Below the pieces are notes generated by a model. It was not told the DNA's origin and searched no databases. It worked only from the letters and a program-made list of their open reading frames with translations. Shown piece by piece: positions 46,999 to 56,481 of a stretch of DNA of 64,000 nucleotides (within the stretch, counting starts at the first letter, position 1; each line of letters opens with the position of its first letter). The stretch comes from Takakia lepidozioides (taxonomy: Eukaryota > Streptophyta > Takakiopsida > Takakiales > Takakiaceae). The translations under genes and the position numbers were made by a program. Location of the stretch: contig CM060733.1 in assembly GCA_030704615.1 (NCBI GenBank), forward strand, positions 24,118,001 to 24,182,000, in the 5' to 3' direction.

Positions 46999-48039
46999 CT
47001 ATTTCTCCTTCTCTTCTTCATAGAAATGTGATGGGTAAATGCTGGTTTCCTCTTCAGTTGGTGTTGCTGTCACTACACCACAGCAGATACCTCTCAAACA
47101 ACTTAGGCTTTCCAGCCGCATCTCTGCAACCTGCTCCCACTCTGGGTGTGCAGCAAATAGGGTAGCTTCCTGCTCCTCATCCAGTCCTCCTCTCCAGTCA
47201 TACTCTCTGACTCCTCGAGGTCTTCTTGTAGCAGGTAATCTACTAGATTTCTTTGTGGTAATTTGTATCTCGTGTATCCCATTATGCACGGTTAGTAACT
47301 GAGAATTCCAGTCATGGAATACCCTGGCCTGTTTCAGCCACGGACGTCCCAATAATAAGGAGTAAGCCTCCATGACTTCATCCATTTTTAATACAGTTAC
47401 TGTGATCATAAAGATCATTTTCTGTATCTGTATCTTAACTCCTCTTATTAATCCCAATGGCTGTACACTTCTTTGATCTGCCATTGTACTGTAAATGGGG
47501 CTGGTTTCATGTTACTTAGACCAAGCTTCTTCCTTAATTGGTCTGTCATGATATTTACTCCAGAACCACCATCTATCAGTACATCAGTTAGTTCTGTGCT
47601 TCCAATTCTCAATTGGATTACTGGCATAGAATCATCAAAGTCCATGACTGGTTTCTCGCCCTTCCGGCTTCACATTATAACTGGTCACCTTGCTGTTCAG
47701 GTCTGTGTTTCCTGTCTCTTGGGCAATTCGATTGATTGCTTGATACAGCCTGTGCCTACAATAAGGTGCCACAGCTAATAGCTGTCCAATGGTAATTTCT
47801 GCTTTGGTCTGACATATTACTTCAGCCAAAGTCTCTTCATTACTTTGCATGTCTGCATCTTCTTTTTTCCTTTCTTCCTCACTCCCTTCTTTTTCTCCAT
47901 CCGAATCAGAGGAATCTGCCACAGGAATATCAGTACTCTTTTGCATTTCCCTTATAGTATCTGCCACTTCCTTGTGCAGTTCCTTCTCATCTTTCCAAGT
48001 CTCTTCATCTTCAGGCATATCATTGCCACTTGGTCTCAT
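46999..48039 (-). pseudogene. Protease region of the Ty3 element
   Basis: 48039-47635 is an acidic linker ending ITIGQLLAVAPYCRHRLY. 47645-47448 and 47484-46999 form an aspartic protease: LRIGSTELTDVLIDGGSGVN with active-site D-G-G in place of the classical D-T/S-G, then MADQRSVQPLGLI and SLLLGRPWLKQA. A frame change near 47460-47480 divides it. Confidence 0.88.
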
Positions 48040-48122
48040 CTTCTTCCTCTTCTACTGGAGGTATTAGTTTGGCTTTACTTCTTGTTACTATCATTGTACT
48101 TACTTCTGGTACAACACATGGC

Positions 48123-50130
48123 CTAACCATGTGAGCTGCCACCTGGGCCCTCATTCACAGGAGCTCTCATCTCATTCTGGTGTCTTATCCAGAATGAACA
48201 GGCTGCCTTGCGATGTCCTGGCTGATTACAATAGTAACATAGCTCTTCACCATTGGGTCCTCGCCCTTGGTCTGTTCTTGGATTATTTCTATAATCCTGA
48301 TTCCCGGGCTGGTAATTCCCCCTTGGATTACCCTGATAGTTGCCTCTGGAATTTCCTTTGGTAATTCCCTCTTGAATTACCTCTCCCTTCCATGCCATTG
48401 TTATAACCACCAGACCTACCATAGTGGTCCTGATCATTGTTTCTTCTTGGCTGGGGCTGCACCTGATGCACCCTTACTTGCCTAGGTTCTCTTGCAGCTG
48501 TCCTTCTGTTGTAGTAACAATTCTCAGTAGAATGGTTATCCATTTTACAGATAGTACAGTGTTTCTCCTTCATGTGGCATTCTGTGTGGTATGGCCTTCA
48601 TTCTGGCTTTGCACACCATACACCCTTCCTCCAATGTTTGCAGCCTCTGTGGCATACTTCTTCAAGATTTCTTCCAATTTTTTTTCATAGTTATCCCTCT
48701 TCAACTTCTCCTTTCTCTTACTCTTTCTTTTTAGTTCTTGCTCTTCTTCTTCATCTGACTCATCCTCAGAGTCCTCATCTTCTTTTTTCTCTCTCTGAGC
48801 ATTCCCAATTGCTCAATTCTGTTCGCAGTTTCAAATGCCTCCTCCACTGTATTATGGGGTAACATATCCACTTTCTTTTGCAACTCTGGTCTTAGTCCAC
48901 TCACAAACCAAGTCTTCTGTAAACCGGTGCTGGTACTGCAGCCAGCTTTTCATCATCAATTCCATCTTCTCCATATACTCTTCAACAGTTTCATGCTCTT
49001 CTGCTTCAGCTTCAGCTGTTGTAACTTCCATACTTCATCCTCAGTTTTACTTGTCCTGAACCTATTTCGAAATGCGTATTCAAGCCATTCCAGGTTAGGA
49101 AATGATTATCAGGGAATCTTGCATACCATTCACTTGCTTTCTTGATAAGTGAACAAGGAAACAGTCTCATCTTGGCATCATCGCCATTCTCATTGTTCAC
49201 TATACACATGTGCTCAAATTGGCTAATGTGTACATCGGGATCCCCTTTTCCTGAATATATTGGAAAGGGTGGTTTTGCCCGTGTTGGTTGTAACGCCATC
49301 TGTGGCCCTACCTTCTGCCCACTGACAGGTGCTGGCACCCTTGCTGGTGCTGGTCCTTCTGGACCTGTTGTTTTTGTGGTGGATCTTCCACCAAGTGGTG
49401 GCCCTTGAGCACTCCTTGCTTCTGGCCCCACGATATTCACAGTATTCCCAGCTTCAGTTGCACTACTTCCCACACTCCCTGTCCCCCCAGAGCCAGATCC
49501 AGGCAGCCCGCCTGATCCCCCTGAGCCGACACCTTCGTTGGCCTGTGATCCAAGTGCTCCACTTGATCCAGGTCCAACGGGTTGGGATGTCCTGGTTGTA
49601 GTCTCAACCTCAGCTGTTGGGTCTACTTCTTCATATTCTTCCTCTTCTAATTTCTTCTCTCTGTTTTCATCCTCCAAGTTCTGCCCTTGGGTTTCTTCTT
49701 CACTCATGTAACTCAACTGTAATGGTGTTGGAGAGTCTGAACTCTCCGTTGGCTCTGCCACATCCTCTTCTCCTTCTTCATCTTCTGCTTCAGAAACTGG
49801 AGTTCCTGCTTTTGGTGTTCCATGCCAACTCTTATCAAAGATTTCTGTCAAGTCTTTTATCCAAGGATGTACCTCAGATCTTTCACCTCGTGATTGATCT
49901 TCTTCCTGTACCAATTCCCTTAATCTTTCTTGCAAAGAAACAGAAGGAGTGGCATCCAACTCTAGTTCTTCCGGTATAGGTGATGCACTCTTTGATCTTG
50001 ATGGTGTGAGAGGTCCAGATGATTCCCCTATGTCTATTCCTCTCTCCCAAAGATATGGATAATTAGCTTTCAGATAGCTTTCTCTTTTTGCTGAATATCT
50101 CTGTCGTCTAGCTTCTCTTTCATCACTCAT
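48123..50130 (-). pseudogene. gag of the Ty3 element (nucleocapsid with CCHC knuckles)
   Basis: 50130-49012 begins MSDEREARRQRYSAKRESYL, is rich in Ser/Glu/Gly, and contains the capsid motif KPPFPIYSGKGDPDVHISQF, CSLIKKASEWYARFPDN. It shifts frame near 49060. The region 48990-48850 continues in another frame (EEYMEKMELMMKSWLQYQHR). 48573-48328 and 48437-48123 give knuckles CTICKMDNHSTENC and CYYCNQPGHRKAAC. The capsid and zinc knuckles bind and package RNA. Confidence 0.9.
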
Positions 50131-50844
50131 GTCCCATGTCTTTCATTTCTTTTAATGGGCAATAACCAAAACTCTCTTCTGTAATATCTCTCGTATATGC
50201 CTGGGTTTTCTTCAAGCTTCAATGCACCCTTGGCTATACTTGAAGTCTCCGTTACCATATAACCATATGGCAAACAAGTCTGAAAAGCTGTTCTTGGTGT
50301 GAGTTTGATCCACAAAATATCCTTTGGAATCCAATTCTTTACCAGTACAAGCTCTTCATGCATATGAGTATAAACATTCACCTTTCTTTCTTCCCAGCCT
50401 TCAAACTCTACTCGTTTAATGGATAGCAATGCTATCACATAAACCAATGTTGGTAACCAACGTGCTCTTCCTCTACAGGCTCCTGATAAATCTTTATCAC
50501 TCTTTCTCCAGACCCCATTCTGGATCAGCATCATGCACTCGTTTAAGAATATTTTCTTTACAACCGTCTGGCAATTCCAAGAACCTTTGAAAGAATTGTT
50601 TGGACAATCTTTCTTCCTTCGTTCCACAGGGAATTTGATTCACTTCAAATTCTTTAATGGTCCAACCACCATGATCCCACCAGATGCCTGTCACATCTGG
50701 TTGTTCATGTCCCAGGTCCCCAGTATGGTCGCCAAATGTCGCGCGGCTTTTACTCACCCATCCCTTCGCTATCCGAGGCGGAAACTCCAAGATAGAAGAG
50801 TTGGAAATCTCTAAGTACTCAGCCCGCGCAGAACAATCAGTCAT
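50127..50844 (-). pseudogene. Leader open frame that starts inside the 5' LTR and crosses the PBS
   Basis: From ATG at 50844 (within the LTR) a frame reads MTDCSARAEYLEISNSS, crosses the LTR end and PBS as SRATFGDHTGDLGHEQ, and continues through GCKENILKRVHDADPEWG. Near 50500 it shifts into the frame of 50627-50127, which holds ARWLPTLVYVIALLSIKRV, WIPKDILWIKLTPRTAFQ and YERYYRREFWLLPIK. Its stop TGA overlaps the gag ATG by four bases (ATGA). It is about 230 residues if joined. No known domain. Confidence 0.55.
50716..50736 (-). promoter_or_regulatory. Primer-binding site of the Ty3 element
   Basis: Directly after the 5' LTR, the minus strand reads TTTGGCGACCATACTGGGGA. This resembles the TGGCG..-CTGGGGAC primer sites of plant Tat/Ogre elements (tRNA-Arg/Asp-type 3' ends). 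The exact tRNA is not assigned. Confidence 0.75.
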
Positions 50845-51621
50845 GACCTACAGCTAGTGTATCATGGGGGTGTTTCCTATTTGTTTCCCTTTCGCATTCA
50901 TCTTAGCTACCTTACCATTGATAATTAAGTATCAGTTTGCTTCATCAATCTATCGGTTTCCTTCACTCATCCATTCAATCCACAGCTTCACTCAGATCTC
51001 TCTACACAGTGTGATTGTATCGTAAGTATCAGATTATGATTTATCAGGTATCAGGCCGAAGCCATTATGTCTCTAATCTGCTCTACAATATCACTACAGC
51101 TTTGCATATAACAAGCATCTACTAATCCTCTTTCCTCCTTCACGTGCTCTCCATCTTTGCTCCGATCTCCGCTCCCGCCTGACTAAGAAGTCCTCCTCCG
51201 AATAATGATCCTCATTCCCCGTTTCTCCTTTATCTTCCTATCCGCGGTTCTAACCGTTTCCCTCACTAACCGTCGTCTGTGAACTAACATGTTCCCTTCG
51301 CAGGTGTTGTTCCCCACAGTCGTTCCCTGTCCTACTCTTCGTTCCCTATGATGTGACGCTGTGTCAAGCTCTGGTGTGCTGTGACGGGCTGTGACTGGCT
51401 GTGTGTGTGACTGGCTGTGTGTGGGCTGTGTCGGGCTGTGTGTGACGCTGTGTTGGCTGTGTGGGCTGTGACGACTGTGACGGGCTGTGTTGGCTGTGTA
51501 ACCCCCCTCTACAGTGCGCTGCTGTCACCCCTAAGGCTCCTGTTGGTCTCAGTCTGTGCAAAAATTAAGGGTACCCTACAGATCCCGTATAAGTGTCTAA
51601 GTCCCCTACAGTCCTCTAACA
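50737..51621 (-). repeat. 5' LTR of the Ty3 element (885 bp)
   Basis: Partner of 38716-39647, with the same TGTCGCGCGG start and CTCTAACA end in plus orientation. It is 47 bp shorter, mainly in the CTGTG microsatellite (51355-51500). Confidence 0.95.
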
Positions 51622-51626
51622 GTTTG
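51622..51626. repeat. Target-site duplication GTTTG (right)
   Basis: Identical to 38711-38715. The sequence after it continues the interrupted host frame. Confidence 0.95.
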
Positions 51627-52494
51627 CAACTGTGGCATACTGATGCAGTTGTCCCAATCAAGATCCAAACAATTTCGGACAAAAACATGCTAAGTCTCGA
51701 ACCATAAGTTTGGTTGGGTCTGACTTGTTCCTCCCAAGAATGGAATGTAAAGACCGAGTTCCAAATCCCACTCTTGTGTACGGTCAACATCTTCTGTACC
51801 AACAAGCCAAAATGTCTTTTCACTGCCTAATCTTAGAGTACGAAAGGAGGTCGGTGGACAGGTTCAGCAAAAAGCTACTGCCTCAGCAGCATTTGCAGCT
51901 TCACACCATTTGAGTTTAACTGCTCTGCTCGTAAAGCCCTCTTGATCACAGCACCAACCCCATCGTGCTCACCTTTCCCGTGCCCTGATCCAAAAAAGTT
52001 CCACCACGTTGTGCAACCCCCTATGATGTGGGTGTACCTACTAACAAAATACCAGGACGAGCACCTTTAAACTGAGCAGCACAACCGTCCTCCATACCCA
52101 ATGCGATTAGCTGAACCCTGCTTCAGCAAGTAATCCCAATGAAACCGAAAGCAATGTTGTACGACAGCGTGTCTGCTTGTTGTCATCAAAATGTAAAAGT
52201 GCATTTCTTTCAAACCTTGGAATCGGGAAATTCACATAAGGTGTGGATTCCACCGGTAGTAGTGCACCAATATAGTGATCTGGAAACTGTGCCAGTGCAT
52301 CTCTTGCCACTTCATTTTGAACCGTAAAAGTGTAGTTTTCAGCAAGTCAACAACAACAATATTGTATTTCTGGCAAGATTTCAAACTGGCTTAAACTGAG
52401 CATCTGCCATCGGCTACAAAGTTGACGAACAAAGCCTGTAGCTCGACAAGAATTCAAGAGGAGTGGTATTTGGTATTGGAGTTTCAGTCTCATT
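51627..52494. other. Flank of the Ty3 insertion; weakly coding minus-strand remnants
   Basis: The minus strand at 52310-52107 has a short frame (MARDALAQFPDHYIGALLPV) that may extend the degenerate zinc-domain gene. Otherwise nothing is recognisable. Confidence 0.35.
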
Positions 52495-53945
52495 CTAGGG
52501 CTCCATCTTTCTCCCCAACATTCTCTTTTGCATAGCATCTCCACTGCAAACATGCGCACCCATAGTCACCCACTGATGGTTTGTAATTCGCTTGATGTGA
52601 TCAAATATCACCCAAGCATTCGACAAGTTTCCAGTTGTCATGCGAGTGACCAAGTCGACTCCACTCCCAGGCCCACACGTCGACATTTTAAAAATGTAAC
52701 AACGATCGGATTCGCTGCCTTGCCCTGGAAACCTGCTACCTTGATGTAGTCATATCCAGTCATTCGTTTCACCTCCAGGATTGAGTGCATGTCCGACCCC
52801 GGCCGAACTCTGCTTGCAAGTACGATGTGATTCCGCACATTCGGACTACAAACGTGCGAGACGGACTCCAACAGGTCAAGCATCTCCTCTTCGTTCAAGG
52901 GCACTTGGTCTGAACCATCTTCAGACATGATTTTGCCAAGAGCAATCTTGTGGGCTGCCTTCAGCTGAATCTGCTTTGGTCTGGCTACGGGGCTCAATTT
53001 CACCTCCTCTTTTATGATGTCGTGTGCTTCCTGCACAGCCTCACGCATGTTGCTCTCGCCAAGGGTGGCAGTGGACCCAACGTGTATGCAAGCTCTAGTC
53101 AAGTCCGGGACAAATGGATAACGTGATATTGCTTGGCTCTGCACATGGACATGCACGTCGGTGGTTCTTTGCAATGTGCGCACTTGAAAGTACCCGCAGG
53201 AGCTTGGTTGGAGACAATGAATGGATGATGCGCTGTGCCAGTCCAATCCGTCTCGTTTCTCCGCCCTCCTTTGGAAAGAAAGTGGAAGCAGGTGGGATTG
53301 AGGCACCTCAGCTTCCCCGCACAGAGGACGTATCGTACACGAACACCATCAGCAATTTTCGTGCTACTGGTCTTCGTCACACACCGGGGTTTCCGTCATG
53401 CTTTCGATCCATGTCTGTTAACATCCCTGAGGCTTTGTTGAGGAGTAACAGGTGGAAACTCGAAGATGACATTGCCATCGACTTCGGGAGCAGATCGTTA
53501 CCTTCCTGACCGGAAATTTGGCATAGTCGAGAGCAGCCAGCTCGGAGCGAGAACCATCGAGGTGATGTTGCCGTAGGAGCTGCACAATGGACCGGGTTGG
53601 AGTTATGCTCGAGGGTACATGCGTAGCACCTGCAGAGACGTCCATCTCGGATTTGAACGACCGTGTGGAGGACATGGGGACCTCAATGCACTCATCTTCA
53701 TCGTCGAAAATGTCAAATACGTCGACACGAGAAGCTATGGAGGGTCTTGACGGTCCAGGTCGGGAATGATTATCGTTGCATACCTCTCTGTTGGCAGTGG
53801 CCGCCTGTCGGTTCCGGACTCCTTTGTGGATGGTGTGGGTAGCGACTGATTCGGAAAGGGAATGGGCATTCCACAGCTCGGTACAGGATGGCGTCTGATG
53901 GGGTACGTGCCATTCGATTCCGCAACCTCCGTTGTTACCTAGCAC
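52495..53945 (-). pseudogene. Degenerate Cys-rich zinc-domain protein of an unnamed plant repeat family
   Basis: 53945-53418 is a Ser/Arg-rich N-terminus with DVFDIFDDEDECIEVP. 53380-53099 carries VRYVLCAGKLRCLNPTCFHF, GRRNETDWTG, AHHPFIV, and FKCAHCKEPPTCMSMC, a zinc-binding arrangement CxxxxxC plus CxxCxxxxxCxxxC. A missing base near 53098-53106 shifts frame into SNMREAVQEAHDIIKEEVKL (in 53306-52638), then SVSHVCSPNVRNHIVLASRV and MTGYDYIKVAGFQGK. Another shift leads into 52686-52495 (STCGPGSGVDLVTRMTTGNL, NAWVIFDHIKRI, WVTMGAHVCSGD). I associate this order with a large uncharacterised family, probably transposon-derived, in seed-free plants; that is recollection, not a search. At least two indels make it non-functional. 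Confidence 0.55.
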
Positions 53946-54554
53946 GACAATGGTCTCGTCAACCTGTCCAGGAACATCCTTCCTTTCTTCTTAAACTATG
54001 CCCGGTTTGAGCTTGAATTTGGAACAAAGGTAAGTTTCAGTCACTCTGCAAAGTCCTTCCTCGTTTGGGATCCAGGCTCTCCCAAGTTGCGGAGGACAAC
54101 AAACTATAGCGTAGGAATTTGGAGCCATCGAAGACCGCACGAAGTTGGCAAGTGCGAGTTCAGTATAGCGACAGACCAAGGCTCACAGGCACCCATGCGG
54201 AGTCCATCGACGATTGGAAGTCGCACATTGAAGTGGAAAGTATTGTTTCAAGCTACATGCATGAAGGTGGGAGGTGTGATTCCATAGCCAGTAAGTTAGA
54301 CAATGATGGCCGATTCGGCGACGAAATAACATCTCCTGACAGTTTCTCCTGAGGGTGGATCCAGCAGTATTCTCGGTGCAGACAGGAACATTCGCACTGA
54401 CAAGTGCCACTACTGTTAGTTAAAACGGTCAGACAACCAAGTTGTACTCATCAAGACTGGCCGCAATTGTGTTGTTTCGGAACAATGCAACCCATTCAGG
54501 TTCAGCATGCGAAATGAGTTCCAGATTTTCCGTCCGGAGTGATTCTTTCGATTG
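53946..54554. other. No supported gene
   Basis: Upstream side of the degenerate zinc-domain gene. Open frames here on both strands are unrecognised. Confidence 0.35.
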
Positions 54555-56172
54555 CTGCTGGATGGAAATACAGCGCCGCATTTCCATTTTGCATCTTGGT
54601 CATGCACCAGAGCGACGGAAATGCGGTAATGCATTTCCATCCAGCAAGCACGGTATGTGAAGGTGGAACGGAAATGCGGTACCGCATTTCCGTTCTGATT
54701 GAGAATTATGAACAACGGGAACAGAAATGCGGCACCGCATTTCCGTCCGAGTCGCACCTTCCGACATACCAGAACAGAAATACGGCGCCGCATTTCCGTT
54801 TTATATCACGCATGGAGCTGAGGGATAGAAATGTTGCACCGCATTTCCGTCCTCACAAGACCTTCATACTCTCCAGAACGAAAATGCGCTAACGCATTTC
54901 CATCAGCAAGCACGGTATGTGAAGGTGGAACGGAAATGCAGTACCGCATTTCCGTTCTGATTGAGAATTATGAACAACGGGAATAGAAATGCGGCACCGC
55001 ATTTCCATCCGATTCGCACCTTCCGACATCCAGAACAGAAATACGGCGCCGCATTTCCATTTATATCTGACGCATGGAGCTGAGGGATAAAAATGCTGCA
55101 CCGCATTTCCGTCCTCACAAGACCTTCATACTCTCCAGAACGGAAATGCGGTAACGCATGTGAACGGAAATGCGGCCGCATTTCCGTTCTGACTAAAAAC
55201 GTGAACCATCAGAACTGAAATGCGGCAGGCGCATTTCCATCCGAGTCGCACCTCCCGACATTCCAGAGGGAAATGCACACGCATTTCGCCCAGGTGAGAC
55301 CTTCATACTCTCCAGAACGGAAATGCGCACCGCATTTCCGTTCTAACGAAAATCGTGAAACATCGGAACTGAAATGCGGTACCGCATTTCCGTTGGAGTC
55401 GCACCTTCCTACATATCCAAAACGGAAATGCGGCGCCGCTTTCCGTTTGTATGTGAGGCATGGAGCTGTGGAACGGAAATGCGGCAACCGCGCACTACCC
55501 CGCATTTCCGTTCTACTGAAAATCGTGAAACATCGGAAACGAAATGCGGCACCGGGGGGGGGGGGGGCATTTCCGTCCATCGCACATTCGCGACTTCCTA
55601 GAAACGAAATACGGCGCGCCTTTCCCCTATTGTATATGAGGCCGGAGCTGTGTAACGGAAATGTGTGCCCGCATTTCCATCCATTTGAGACCTTCAAACT
55701 TTCTCTTTCCAGACCGGCATGCGGCACCGCATTTCCGTCAGGTGAGACCTTTATAACTCTTCCCGAACGGAAATTTGGCAATACACGGCATGTTTCCGTT
55801 CATCAACTAAGGTCTGTGAAGGGGGAACGGAAATGCGGTACCGCATTTCCGTTCAGATTGAAAATCATGAACCCAGGAACTGAAATGTTGTGCCGCATTT
55901 CCGTCCGAATCGCACCTTTCGACATTCCAGAACGGAAATGCGGCGCCGCATTTCCCTTTTGTATCTCATACATGGAGCTGTGGGACGGAAATGCGGCACC
56001 GTATTTCCGTTCAACAACTAAGGTATGTGAAGGTTGGAACGGAAATGCGGTGCCAGCATTTTTTTCCAACAAGTACGGATGTGTAGATTTCGTGATGGTA
56101 CTTAACGGAAATGCGGCGCCGCATTCGCATTTTTCACTCCAACTCATCAGATGCTGGGACGGAAATGCCTTG
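54555..56172. repeat. Higher-order array of about 30 short palindromes
   Basis: The core is GGAAATGCGG, a two-base centre (TA, CA or CG), then CCGCATTTCC. It is repeated about 30 times at 50-57 bp spacing, with perfect and decayed copies. Spacers are not random. Five spacer types follow in fixed order (TTCTGATTGAGAATTATGAA; GAGTCGCACCTTCCGACAT; CACGCATGGAGCTGAGGGA; CACAAGACCTTCATACTCTC; CAGCAAGCACGGTATGTGAA), and each goes with a given palindrome centre. The unit of five palindromes spans about 260 bp (for example 54672 to 54932) and runs about six times, becoming irregular in the middle. Open frames of up to 322 codons here are by-products. A G14 run splits one palindrome at about 55554-55567. 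Confidence 0.97.
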
Positions 56173-56481
56173 AAATGTGAACACGTGGAGCAATGGAATC
56201 GCGGCAACATGCCTGCACTCTATCTGACTGAAGTGGCATGAGGCGGCGCGGCCTGACCGTTGGATAATGATGTTTGTTTTTTCGACGGCAGGTGTACCTG
56301 AACGTTTCGAATTTCGTAATGACGCAAAGTCCACGAGGAGACACTTTCGTCCAACCCTTTCGAACCCATGGTGCAGCATCAACCGCCGTTTCATTCTTAT
56401 TTTGTCATGTCTCCTCAGTCACCCCTCTCACGCCCTTTCCATCTGCACTCTTCGCCCCTTTTCCCTGTCTCTGTTCTTCTT

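Larger units (their letters stand above)
38716..51621 (-). mobile_element. Ty3/Gypsy LTR retrotransposon, 12.9 kb, full-length but with broken frames
   Basis: Bounded by direct LTRs that begin TGTCGCGCGG and end CTCTAACA in plus orientation, hence TG..CA ends. On the minus strand the order is 5' LTR (51621-50737), PBS, leader/gag, CCHC knuckles, protease, RT-RNase H, integrase, about 3.8 kb of extra coding sequence, PPT and 3' LTR (39647-38716). RT before integrase defines Ty3/Gypsy. No chromodomain is visible at the integrase end, and the RNA-primer site resembles those of plant Tat/Ogre-type elements, so a non-chromovirus lineage is likely (inference). Frameshifts occur in gag, at the RT/RNase H junction, near the integrase start and in the extra region, and the LTRs differ by many small indels. 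It is therefore an old, inactive copy. Confidence 0.95.

Noticed and set aside
54555-56172. CRISPR-like repeat-spacer array
   Set aside because: Repeats are palindromic and spaced like CRISPR, but the spacers themselves recur in a fixed five-type cycle, the genome is eukaryotic, and no cas-like genes are near.
55273-56241. 322-codon plus-strand frame and a 190-codon minus-strand frame as proteins
   Set aside because: They are translations of the palindrome array (repeated ERKCGTAFPF and similar on both strands) and have no other support.
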